64,000 nucleotides of DNA from Nocardia altamirensis NBRC 108246 (GTDB lineage Bacteria; Actinomycetota; Actinomycetes; Mycobacteriales; Mycobacteriaceae), in assembly GCF_001612685.1 (NCBI RefSeq), contig NZ_BDAY01000019.1, positions 115,510 through 179,509 on the forward strand, written 5' to 3'. The position numbers were made by a program, and so were the translations under genes. The notes under the pieces are model-generated. The model did no database searches, was not told where the DNA came from, and was given only the letters and a program-made list of their open reading frames with translations. How positions within the stretch are numbered: the first letter of the stretch is position 1; every line of letters begins with the position of its first letter. Below are positions 1-7,683 of this stretch, one piece after another.

Positions 1-733
1 GCCTGCGATGCACCTCCACCTCGTCGCCGCGCACGAACAGCCGCAGGTCGGGCACGCCGATCAGATCGACCGAGGCGGCGGAGATGAGCGCGCCGTTGAA
101 CAGCGACGCGATGCCGGGCAGGAAATCCTCGTCGCCGAGTTCGGACCGCAGCCGCCGCCACACCACACCGCGGCGCAGCGGGAACGCGAGGCGATCCGGT
201 TCGTCGATATCGCAGACCACCGGCGACACCTCGACGAGCCCGTGCCGTCGCGCGCAATCCAGCAGGATGGCAAGGACTTCCGGGCCCTCGGGCCGACCGT
301 CGTCGTCGGCCAGCCAGACCCAGTCCGCGCCCATGCTCAGCGCGTGCAGCATGCCGAGCGCGAATCCGCCTGCGCCGCCGAGGTTGTGCGCCGACCCGAG
401 GTAGGTGACGTCCATCGGCTGATCGCGGACCAGGTCGGCGACCTCGGACTCGTTGGCGTTGTCGACCACGATCAGGTGATCGACCGGTCGTGATTGGGAC
501 GCAATGACTTTCAGCGACTCGGCGAGCAGTTCGCGGCGCTTGTGGGTGACAACGACCGCGACGATGAGTGCGTCGGGGTTGGCGTAGGCGGGTGAGCTCG
601 CCGGCTGCGCCACCGGCTCGTCGGCCTTTTCACCGACGGCGGGCACCGTGTCGCCGGAATCCTCCGGCGCGGAGTCGACCTGGGCTTCGGCCCCGGTCTC
701 GATCGGGGTGTCCTGCCCGGTCGGCTCACTCAT
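1..733 (-). CDS. glfT1: Galactofuranosyltransferase GlfT1 (3' end cut by window)
   Basis: The frame read on the minus strand from ATG at 733 continues past the window start, so only the first ~244 residues are present. After a low-complexity acidic N-terminus (about 50 residues) comes a GT-A type glycosyltransferase fold: IVAVVVTHKR near residue 54, then a GAD-WVWLADDDG stretch carrying the DDD metal/UDP-sugar site. In mycobacteria this enzyme adds the first galactofuranose residues to the decaprenyl-linked linker that starts arabinogalactan (family knowledge). It lies downstream of the wzm and wzt exporter genes in the same direction, which fits a galactan synthesis and export unit. A stem-loop separates it from wzt. 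The protein shows no sign of decay. Confidence 0.9.
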   Translation of the reverse strand, partial: MSEPTGQDTPIETGAEAQVDSAPEDSGDTVPAVGEKADEPVAQPASSPAYANPDALIVAVVVTHKRRELLAESLKVIASQSRPVDHLIVVDNANESEVADLVRDQPMDVTYLGSAHNLGGAGGFALGMLHALSMGADWVWLADDDGRPEGPEVLAILLDCARRHGLVEVSPVVCDIDEPDRLAFPLRRGVVWRRLRSELGDEDFLPGIASLFNGALISAASVDLIGVPDLRLFVRGDEVEVHRR

Positions 734-760
734 GCTGTGCCTCCGTGGCATGGGTGGGGG

Positions 761-780
761 GCCTGCGTGGTTACGCAGGC
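761..780. terminator. Stem-loop between wzt and glfT1
   Basis: Perfect 8-bp stem GCCTGCGT/ACGCAGGC with the 4-base loop GGTT, in the 70-bp gap between the wzt stop and the glfT1 start. There is no T-run, so it may be an attenuator or an RNA-processing or stabilising hairpin rather than a full terminator (inference). Confidence 0.4.
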
Positions 781-803
781 TGCCTCCTTCGGCCCTGACC
801 CAC

Positions 804-1643
804 TCATGCCTGATTCCGCTCCAGTTCTCGTTCGTTGCTCATGGACTGTTCCGCTTCCAATTCGCGCAGCACTGTCGCGACGTGGTTTCCCGCGTCCGGA
901 CCCTCGTAGGCCCGCACCACTTCTTCGATGCCGCCACGCAAACGGATCTGTCCGTGATCGACCCACATCGCGGTATCGCAGAGCTGCGCGAGAAATTCGT
1001 TGGAATGACTGGCGAATACCAGGATGCCGGATCTGGCCACCAATTTCTGCAGACGCAGCCGGGCCTTCTTCATGAATTCGGCATCCACCGCGCCGATGCC
1101 TTCGTCGAGCAGCAGGATCTCGGGATCGATCGAGGTCACCACGCCCATGGCGAGGCGCACTCGCATGCCGGTCGAGTAGGTGCGCAACGGCATCGACAGG
1201 TACTCGCCCAGCTCAGTGAAATCGGCGATCTCATCGATCTTGGCCAGCATCTGCTTGCGTGTCTGCCCGAGGAAAAGACCACGGATGATGATGTTCTCGT
1301 AGCCGGAGATTTCCGGGTCCATGCCGACGCCGAGGTCGAATACCGGTGCGACTCGGCCGCGGATGCGCGCGCTACCCCGCGTCGGTTCGTAGATGCCCGA
1401 AAGCAGCCGCAGCAGTGTCGATTTGCCCGCACCGTTGTGCCCGACCAGGCCGACCTTGTCGCCTTCCTTCAGCGAAAGCGTGATGTCGCGCAGCGCCTCG
1501 ACGACAACGACATCGGACTGGTTGCGTCCGATCGCGCCGCCGGCTTTGCCGAGGAAAGCCTTCTTCAACGAACGCGATTTCGCGTCGAAGATCGGGAATT
1601 CGACCCAGGCGTTGCGGGTTTCGATACTCACATGATCGGTCAT
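804..1643 (-). CDS. wzt: O-antigen/galactan export ABC transporter ATP-binding protein (Wzt-like)
   Basis: 279-residue ABC ATPase: Walker A GHNGAGKS at 69-76, signature STGMR at 157-161, Walker B ILLLDE at 176-181, and the H-loop ASHS at 211-214. The long N-terminal stretch before the core (residues 1-50) and the 'YENI' and 'EEVVRAYEG' segments are typical of the polysaccharide-export (TagH/Wzt) class. It corresponds to mycobacterial Rv3781, which with its permease moves lipid-linked galactan across the membrane. The ATG at 1643 has AGGAG about 10 bases upstream. It starts 10 bp after the permease gene ends, so the two are surely cotranscribed. No C-terminal carbohydrate-binding domain is present, unlike some enteric Wzt proteins. 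Confidence 0.9.
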   Translation of the reverse strand: MTDHVSIETRNAWVEFPIFDAKSRSLKKAFLGKAGGAIGRNQSDVVVVEALRDITLSLKEGDKVGLVGHNGAGKSTLLRLLSGIYEPTRGSARIRGRVAPVFDLGVGMDPEISGYENIIIRGLFLGQTRKQMLAKIDEIADFTELGEYLSMPLRTYSTGMRVRLAMGVVTSIDPEILLLDEGIGAVDAEFMKKARLRLQKLVARSGILVFASHSNEFLAQLCDTAMWVDHGQIRLRGGIEEVVRAYEGPDAGNHVATVLRELEAEQSMSNERELERNQA

Positions 1644-1653
1644 CGATCCGCTC

Positions 1654-2673
1654 CTAAACCCAGTACGGCACGCGCGAACGGAACTGCTTCATCGCGAAGA
1701 TCGCCACGATCCAGCCGATCACGGTGATGGTGCCGACGATCACCCAGTGATACAGATGCTGGTCGTCGCCGAGCAAAGGTGCGCGGATGATCTCCAGATA
1801 GTGGTATGTCGGAATGACTTCGAGCAGTTTCGCACGCTCGCTGACCTGGCCACCCTGATCAACCAGGCTCTTGGTATTCCACATCACCGGGGTCAGCACG
1901 AACAGCATCAGCGTGAGACTGCCGAGGATCGGCGTGATATCGCGGTAGCGGGTGCTGAAGATGCCGAACACGATCGACACCCACATCGCATTGAGGAAAA
2001 GCAGCCCGAGCGCGGGGATGGCGAATATCGCGGTCCAGTGCAGTTTCTCCCAGACACCGAACGCGACGAGCACAACGGCATAGATCAGCATGTTGTGTGC
2101 GAAGAACAGCAACTGCCGCCACACCAGGCGGTAGACGTGCACGCTCAACGCCGACGGCAACTGTTTGATCAGCCCCTCGTTGGCGACGAAGACATCGGCG
2201 CCCTCGAGAATGCTCGCGTTGATCACATTCCAGACGATGATGCCGACCGCCACGTAGGGCATGTAGTCCTTGATCGGCTGGCCGAGCAGCGCGGCGTAGA
2301 GCAGACCCATCGCGGCCGCTTGAACACCGGTCGCGATGGTGATCCAGAACGGTCCGAGTACCGAGCGCCGGTACCGCTGTTTGATGTCCTGCCAGCCGAG
2401 GGAGAGCCACAGTTCACGCTGTCCGAAGCCGACGCGGAAGTCCTTGAATGCCCGCTGAAAGGTCTGCGAATCCGAGCCGATCGGCTCGGTGCTCACCGGC
2501 TCGGCGGTCGCTGTGTCGACGGCGGCTTCCTCCGGCACGGCAGGGGCGTCTCCCGTGCTCACGGGATCCTCGTCTGCCGAGCCGTCATCGGCGCGCACCG
2601 AGCTGTCGCCGGAGGGATCATCCTCGGGACGCACGGAATCATCTGGCAGAACTTTGCTGTCATCTGAACGCAT
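1654..2673 (-). CDS. wzm: Polysaccharide export ABC transporter permease (Wzm-like)
   Basis: Permease of the ABC-2 polysaccharide exporter type, the partner of the adjacent ATPase and the counterpart of mycobacterial Rv3783. The hydrophilic acidic N-terminus (about 80 residues, rich in D, E, S and P) precedes an amphipathic segment ending in the family-typical QRYRRSVLGPFW, followed by about six membrane helices. The protein ends in FRSRVPYWV. The frame extends upstream to a GTG at 2736, but the ATG at 2673 has a better AG-rich ribosome site and is preferred; either is possible. The acidic leader is longer than in most homologues. It sits 60-120 bp downstream of bpa in the same direction. Confidence 0.87.
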   Translation of the reverse strand: MRSDDSKVLPDDSVRPEDDPSGDSSVRADDGSADEDPVSTGDAPAVPEEAAVDTATAEPVSTEPIGSDSQTFQRAFKDFRVGFGQRELWLSLGWQDIKQRYRRSVLGPFWITIATGVQAAAMGLLYAALLGQPIKDYMPYVAVGIIVWNVINASILEGADVFVANEGLIKQLPSALSVHVYRLVWRQLLFFAHNMLIYAVVLVAFGVWEKLHWTAIFAIPALGLLFLNAMWVSIVFGIFSTRYRDITPILGSLTLMLFVLTPVMWNTKSLVDQGGQVSERAKLLEVIPTYHYLEIIRAPLLGDDQHLYHWVIVGTITVIGWIVAIFAMKQFRSRVPYWV

Positions 2674-2797
2674 CGAGCTCTCTTCACGACGCCCCGAACT
2701 CTGGTCTGAGTCGGGGCGAGCGGCAGCGGCGGGCACGGTGCCCGAGCCTACCCTTGGATATTGCTACCGACCCGGCTGGCACACGCGGGTCAGCACC

Positions 2798-3403
2798 TCA
2801 GAGGTACTGCCCGGAGCCGCCGGTGACGTGATTGGCCTGGCCGCCGCGGGGGTCCGCCGCGTGGATGCCGGGCGGTAGCGCGCCCTGGCGCATCTGCTCG
2901 AGTTGGGCTCGCGCTGCCATCTGCTGTGCGAACAGCGCCGTCTGAATCCCGTGGAACAGGCCTTCCAGCCAGCCGACCAGCTGCGCCTGGGCGATCCGCA
3001 GCTCGGCGTCCGAGGGGATGGCGTCGTCGGTGAAGGGCAGCGTGAGCCGCTCGAGTTCGGCGCGCAGTTCCGGGGCGAGGCCCTGTTCCAGCTCGCGGAC
3101 CGAGGATTTGTGAATTTCTTTCAGCCGATTCCGGCTGGCGTCGTCGAGCGGTGCCGCGCGCACTTCTTCGAGCAGCTGTTTGATCATGGTGCCGATGCGC
3201 ATGACCTTCGCGGGTTGCTCGACCATGTCGGCCAAAGATTCGCCGGAATCATCGCGGTCGTCCGACTCGTCCTTTTTGTCCTCGTCGGTCACCACCTGTG
3301 CGGTGAAGGGCGCGTCCGCTGCGCCCTCCGCGGGGATGACCAACGGGCGGCCGTCCGGTCCGACAACGACGATGTGGTCCGGTGCCTCATCCGATTGCGT
3401 CAT
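2798..3403 (-). CDS. bpa: Bacterial proteasome activator Bpa/PafE
   Basis: 201-residue, mostly helical protein matching Rv3780 of M. tuberculosis. Bpa forms a dodecameric ring that docks on the 20S proteasome and opens its gate without ATP (established for the family). The diagnostic feature is the extreme C-terminus GQYL, the activator tail that inserts into proteasome alpha-ring pockets. The N-terminal ~60 residues are disordered and acidic (DEDKKDESDDRDDSGES); the helical core covers about 65-180. The ATG at 3403 is chosen because AGGG lies just upstream; an ATG at 3415 lacks a ribosome site. It is the first gene of a likely bpa-wzm-wzt-glfT1 run. Confidence 0.92.
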   Translation of the reverse strand: MTQSDEAPDHIVVVGPDGRPLVIPAEGAADAPFTAQVVTDEDKKDESDDRDDSGESLADMVEQPAKVMRIGTMIKQLLEEVRAAPLDDASRNRLKEIHKSSVRELEQGLAPELRAELERLTLPFTDDAIPSDAELRIAQAQLVGWLEGLFHGIQTALFAQQMAARAQLEQMRQGALPPGIHAADPRGGQANHVTGGSGQYL

Positions 3404-3653
3404 GGTCCCTATCATGTCGCGTTGCCGAGGAACGCGCTAAACCGGTGTTCACAGGGCGTAGAAGGACCAGGTGCGCCGGGGTTGCCCGGTCCTCGTCATA
3501 GCGATGCGGCGGCGTTCTATTCTGTTCGGGTCGTGTGGTTCGGATTTGCTGAAAGTCGGTTGCCATGCTGAGTCCCAGGTCGCTGTGCCCCCGTTTAGTG
3601 GCGGAGGGGAACGCGGTTACACAGGCTCGCCCGCTGCCCTTAGAGTGGCCAAC

Positions 3654-4856
3654 ATGACTTACGACGTCGCGAGGGTTCGGGGCCTGATACCGTCCCTCGG
3701 CGACGGCTGGATTCATCTCGACCCGCAAGCGGGCATGTTGGTGCCCGACGCGGTATCTCGCGCCGTGTCAACGGGATTCCGAACTTCCTCTTTTTCGCAT
3801 ATCGGTCGCAATGGTGCCGCGGTGCGCAGCGCCGCCATTCTGGACGCGGCCCGCGAGGCGGTGGCGGATCTGGTCGGCGGCGATCCGGCGGGCGTTGTCC
3901 TCGGCCCCGACCGAGCCGTCCTGCTCGCCTGGCTCGCCGAATCGCTGAGCTCGCGGCTCGGGCTCGGCACCGGCATCGTGCTGTCCCGGCTGGACGACGA
4001 GGCGAACGTCGCGCCGTGGTTGCGTATCGCCAATCGCTACGGCGCCCATGTGCGTTGGGCCGAGGTGGAGATCGAAACCTGCGAGATGCCGTCGTGGCAG
4101 TTCGAGGAACTGATCGGGCCGACGGCGCGGTTGGTCGCGCTCACCGCCGCCTCGCCGATCGTCGGTTCCGCCCCCGCGGTCCGGGTGGCCGCGGACCGCG
4201 TGCACGAGGTGGGTGGGCTGCTCGTCGCCGACGCGTTCGGCGCCGCGCCCTACGCGCTCATCGATATCGACGAGCTCAACGCCGACGTCGTCGCGCTCAG
4301 CGCGCCGGCCTGGGGTGGCCCGCAGATCGGCGCCCTGGTGTTCCGTGATCCGGCGTTCCTCGACCGCATTCCCTCGATGTCGTTGAACCCCTACGCGAAG
4401 GGCGCCGAGCGGCTCGAGGTCGGCGGGCATCAGTACGCCCTGCTCGCCGGGCTGACCACCTCGATCGACTTCCTCGCCGGGCTGGACGAGCGGGCACGGG
4501 GCAGCAGGCGGCAACGACTGGAAATGTCGATCACCTCGTTGCAGGACTACCACGATCAGCTGTTCGAGCACCTGATGGATGTGCTGGACAAGATCCCGAA
4601 CTTGACCGTGATCGGCCGCGCCTCCACTCGAATCCCCACTGTCAGTTTCACCCTCGCAGGCATGCAGGCCGAGAAGGTCGCGGCCAAGCTCGCCGACAAC
4701 CGCATCGGCACCGTCAGCGGTGTGCACGGTGGCAGTCGGCTGCTCGACGCGCTCGGCGTCAACGACGAGGGTGGCGCGGTCACCATCGGACTTGCGCCCT
4801 ACACAACCAAATTCGAGATCGATCAGCTCGGCCGCGCCCTAGTCGCTTTGGAGTGA
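3654..4856 (+). CDS. Cysteine desulfurase-like aminotransferase family protein (Rv3778c type), PLP lysine absent
   Basis: 400-residue protein of the class V aminotransferase (SufS/CsdA) fold, corresponding in position and length to Rv3778c. The start ATG at 3654 gives MTYDVARVRG; the open frame upstream lacks coding character. The cofactor-ring aspartate is present (LLVADAFGAAPY), but where family members have S-x-H-K-x-x-G-P the sequence reads SAPAWGGPQIGALVF, so the lysine that forms the Schiff base with PLP is missing. It may therefore bind a ligand or act as a regulator rather than be a standard desulfurase (inference). It is divergent from bpa across a 250-bp intergenic region and convergent with the quinone oxidoreductase gene. 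Confidence 0.8.
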   Translation: MTYDVARVRGLIPSLGDGWIHLDPQAGMLVPDAVSRAVSTGFRTSSFSHIGRNGAAVRSAAILDAAREAVADLVGGDPAGVVLGPDRAVLLAWLAESLSSRLGLGTGIVLSRLDDEANVAPWLRIANRYGAHVRWAEVEIETCEMPSWQFEELIGPTARLVALTAASPIVGSAPAVRVAADRVHEVGGLLVADAFGAAPYALIDIDELNADVVALSAPAWGGPQIGALVFRDPAFLDRIPSMSLNPYAKGAERLEVGGHQYALLAGLTTSIDFLAGLDERARGSRRQRLEMSITSLQDYHDQLFEHLMDVLDKIPNLTVIGRASTRIPTVSFTLAGMQAEKVAAKLADNRIGTVSGVHGGSRLLDALGVNDEGGAVTIGLAPYTTKFEIDQLGRALVALE

Positions 4857-4867
4857 TCCCGCCGGGT

Positions 4868-5845
4868 TCACACGGTCAAGGTGACCTTGCCGAAGGCTTC
4901 ACCGGATTCCAGTAGGCGGTGTGCCTCGCCGGCCTCAGCCATCGGAAGTTCCGCGTGGATCACCGGAACCACGCTGCCGTCGGCGACCAACGGCCACAGC
5001 TGCCTGCGCACATCAGCGATGATCGCGGCCTTGCTGCCTGCGCCGGTGGCCGGGCGGTTGCGCACGTTGGTGGCGTGCACGGTGCCCCATTTCCGCAGCA
5101 GCGCAGCAATATTCAGCTCGCCGACGGCGCCGCCCTGCATGCCGATCACGACCAGATGCCCGAAATTCGCCAGCGCATCGACGTTGCGCGTCAAGTAGGC
5201 AGCGCCCATCAGGTCCAGGATGACGTGCGCGCCACCGGATTCGGTCACCGCCGCGACGAAATCATCGGTGCGGTAATTGATCAGCAGGTCCGCGCCGAGT
5301 TCCTTGCAGCGTGCCAGCTTGTCGTCCGATCCGGCGGTGACCGCGACGCGCGCGCCGAGGCTGCGTGCCACCTGGATCGCGTGCGTGCCGATGCCGCTAC
5401 CGCCGCCGTGGATCAGCAGCAGCTGGCCTGCCTGCAGGCCCGCCGTCAGCACCAGGTTCGACCACACGGTCGCCGCCACCTCGGGCAGGGCGGCGGCCGC
5501 ACCCAGATCCAGGCCGTCCGGCACCGGAAGCAGTTGGGCGGCAGGGGCGACCACCTTCTCGGCGTAGGCGCCACCGGACAGCAGCGCGCACACGCGACCG
5601 CCCACCTGCCAGTCGTGCACGCCCGCACCGAGTTCCGCGATCACGCCGGAGCACTCGAGGCCGAGGATCGTGCTGGCACCGGGCGGTGACGGATAGAGAC
5701 CCTGGCGTTGCAGCAGATCGGCCCGGTTCACCCCGGCCGCCGCCACCTCGATGAGGACCTCGCCGTGGCCTGGCGCCGGATCCGGCGCCTCGGACCACAC
5801 CATCACCTCGGGCCCGCCGAAACCGTTCAGTTCGATTGCATGCAC
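4868..5845 (-). CDS. NAD(P)H-quinone oxidoreductase, zeta-crystallin-like MDR family
   Basis: 325-residue medium-chain dehydrogenase/reductase of the quinone oxidoreductase group (Rv3777 counterpart). The order is MHAIELNGFGGPEVM, the catalytic-domain NRADLLQRQGLYPSPPG, then the nucleotide-binding motif LLIHGGGSGIGTHAIQ followed by GSDDKLARCKELGAD. No zinc-binding cysteine cluster is visible, as expected for the group. The GTG at 5845 starts the family-typical N-terminus; the frame upstream to 5983 is not conserved-looking. Its stop lies 12 bp from the convergent aminotransferase-like gene. It is divergent from the flavoenzyme at 5954 across about 110 bp. Confidence 0.85.
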   Translation of the reverse strand: MHAIELNGFGGPEVMVWSEAPDPAPGHGEVLIEVAAAGVNRADLLQRQGLYPSPPGASTILGLECSGVIAELGAGVHDWQVGGRVCALLSGGAYAEKVVAPAAQLLPVPDGLDLGAAAALPEVAATVWSNLVLTAGLQAGQLLLIHGGGSGIGTHAIQVARSLGARVAVTAGSDDKLARCKELGADLLINYRTDDFVAAVTESGGAHVILDLMGAAYLTRNVDALANFGHLVVIGMQGGAVGELNIAALLRKWGTVHATNVRNRPATGAGSKAAIIADVRRQLWPLVADGSVVPVIHAELPMAEAGEAHRLLESGEAFGKVTLTV

Positions 5846-5953
5846 AGTCCCATCCTGCCCCGCCGGAACGCAGGCCGCGCGCGGGCCGTTTCCACGGATC
5901 GGATTTGCGCGAGCGGCCCGCAAAGGGTGGGCGCACCGACTACCGTCACGGTC

Positions 5954-7132
5954 GTGAGCAGCAGTTTCGCCGATTTCCAGCACGAGATCTACCTCGGCGG
6001 TCTCAGCGGTGCGGTACCCGAGTTACCCATGACGGCAGCGGGTTTGGAGCGACGAGCCGAAGAAGTGCTCGAACGCGACGCCTTCGCGTACGTGGCGGGC
6101 AGCGCGTCGTCTGAGCGCACTGCTGCCGCCAATCGGAGCGCCTTCGACCGATATCGGCTACTCCCGCGCATGCTGCGCGGCGCCACCGCGCCCGGCGCGC
6201 GTGACCTCTCGGTGGAGGTGCTCGGCACTCGGCTAGCCGCTCCGGTGTTGACCGCGCCGATCGGCGTGCTGGAACTGCTGCACAAGGGCGGCGAGGTGAT
6301 CGCCGCGGCGGCGACCAAGGAACTCGGCATCGGCTCGGTGCAGTCCACCGCGGCGTCCTCGACCATCGAGGAGGTGGGCGCGGCCGCGGGCGAATGGTGG
6401 TATCAGCTGTACTGGCCCGCCGATGACGATCTCGCCAGATCGTTCGTCCGCCGGGCCGAGCGGGCCGGGGCCAAGGCCATCGTCGTCACCGTCGACACCC
6501 CGAGTCTCGGCTGGCGACCGCGCGACCTGGAGCTGGCGCACCTGCCCTTCCTGCACGGCAAGGGGATCGCGAACTACCTGTCGGACCCGGTCTTTCGCGC
6601 CAAACTCGCCGCACCGCCCGAGGCGAGCGCGGACGCCATGCGTGCGGCGATCCTCGCCTGGGCCGGGCTGTTCGGCAACCATGCGCTGCGGCCCGCCGAT
6701 CTCGCGCACCTGCGGGAATGGACCGAGCTGCCGATCGCGGTGAAGGGCATTCTGCACCCCGACGACGCCCGCCAGGTGGTCGACGCAGGCGCCGACGCGG
6801 TGGTGGTGAGCAACCACGGCGGCCGTCAGCTGGACGGCGCCGTCGCCGCGCTCGACGCGCTGCCCACCATCGTCGCCACCGTCGGCGACCGTGCCGACGT
6901 GCTGTTCGACTCCGGCATCCGCACCGGATCGGACATGCTCATCGCGTTGGCGCTCGGCGCCAAGGCGGTGCTGTACGGGCGGCCGTGGGTGTACGGGCTC
7001 GGCATCGCGGGCCACGCCGGTGTCCGGCATGCCCTTCGGCTGTTGCTGGCTGATTTCGAGACCGCGATGGGCCTCGCCGGTTGTGCGAACCTTGCCGCGG
7101 TGCAGAGATCACTCGTCGTGACTGCCCGCTAA
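5954..7132 (+). CDS. FMN-dependent alpha-hydroxy-acid oxidase, lactate 2-monooxygenase-like
   Basis: 392 residues, the length of mycobacterial lactate 2-monooxygenase. It shows the family's FMN-binding TIM-barrel motifs: PIGVLELLH near 103, VDTPSLGWRPRD at 180-191, VKGI (lysine 264), the active-site SNHGGRQLDG with His288 and Arg291, and the phosphate loop DSGIRTGSDM followed by GAKAVLYGRPWVYGL. Expected reaction: oxidation of L-lactate or a similar 2-hydroxy acid, coupled to oxygen. The insert between residues 195 and 245 fits the monooxygenase subgroup better than LldD dehydrogenases. GTG at 5954 is the start giving MSSSFADFQHEIYLGG. A MarR regulator follows 50 bp downstream and might control it (inference). 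Confidence 0.85.
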   Translation: MSSSFADFQHEIYLGGLSGAVPELPMTAAGLERRAEEVLERDAFAYVAGSASSERTAAANRSAFDRYRLLPRMLRGATAPGARDLSVEVLGTRLAAPVLTAPIGVLELLHKGGEVIAAAATKELGIGSVQSTAASSTIEEVGAAAGEWWYQLYWPADDDLARSFVRRAERAGAKAIVVTVDTPSLGWRPRDLELAHLPFLHGKGIANYLSDPVFRAKLAAPPEASADAMRAAILAWAGLFGNHALRPADLAHLREWTELPIAVKGILHPDDARQVVDAGADAVVVSNHGGRQLDGAVAALDALPTIVATVGDRADVLFDSGIRTGSDMLIALALGAKAVLYGRPWVYGLGIAGHAGVRHALRLLLADFETAMGLAGCANLAAVQRSLVVTAR

Positions 7133-7182
7133 GCGAAATGGCTTTCTCTCACAGCGAGTTTCCCCAGGTGGTCGGACATAGA

Positions 7183-7683
7183 ATGAGCAGCGTGCATCCC
7201 GAATCGAGCAGTCCCGTCGCGGCGGAGCCGAGATGGCTCACCCCGCCGCAGCAGCGGGCCTGGCGGGCCTACATGGACGGGCATCAACGCCTGATGACCG
7301 CGTTGAATCGGCAGTTACAGGCGGACAACGACCTGAGTGTCGCCGAATACCGCATTCTGGTGCTGCTGTCCGAAGCGCCCGGTCGCGCCTTGCGGATGAG
7401 CGAGCTTGCCGACGGTGTGCTCTCCTCCAGAAGCCGCCTCACCCATCAGATCCGGCGCCTCGAAGCCCAGCACATGGTGCGCCGCAACACCTGCCTCGAG
7501 GACGGTCGCGGCGTCCTCGCCGAACTCACCGACGAAGGCATGCGCCGCCTCGAATCCGCCGCCCCCGGCCACGTCGAGGCCGTCCGCCGCAACTTCGTCG
7601 ACCTGCTCACCGCACACCAGCTCGAGGTCATCGCCGAAGTCTTCGCCCGCGTCGATCAGGAAATCGGAACGCGCCCCCTCTGA
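7183..7683 (+). CDS. MarR family transcriptional regulator
   Basis: 166-residue winged-helix protein. The core runs LSVAEYRILVLLSEAPGRALRMSELADGVLSSRSRLTHQIRRLEAQHMVRR, with recognition helix near residue 85, then the wing C-L-E-D-G-R-G and the typical 'LTDEGMRRLESAAPGHVEAVRRNFVDLL' dimerisation segment. ATG at 7183 is the start that fits family length. No enzyme domain is fused. It probably senses a small aromatic or lipophilic ligand; the adjacent hydroxy-acid oxidase is the natural candidate target (inference). It ends 25 bp before tRNA-Ser(TGA), and its 3' part is read antisense by the run-on integrase frame. Confidence 0.85.
   Translation: MSSVHPESSSPVAAEPRWLTPPQQRAWRAYMDGHQRLMTALNRQLQADNDLSVAEYRILVLLSEAPGRALRMSELADGVLSSRSRLTHQIRRLEAQHMVRRNTCLEDGRGVLAELTDEGMRRLESAAPGHVEAVRRNFVDLLTAHQLEVIAEVFARVDQEIGTRPL

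Noticed and set aside
648..1727. Long plus-strand frame of 359 codons
   Set aside because: It is the antisense of the wzt gene, with histidine- and glutamine-rich, low-complexity translation typical of shadow frames in high-GC DNA.
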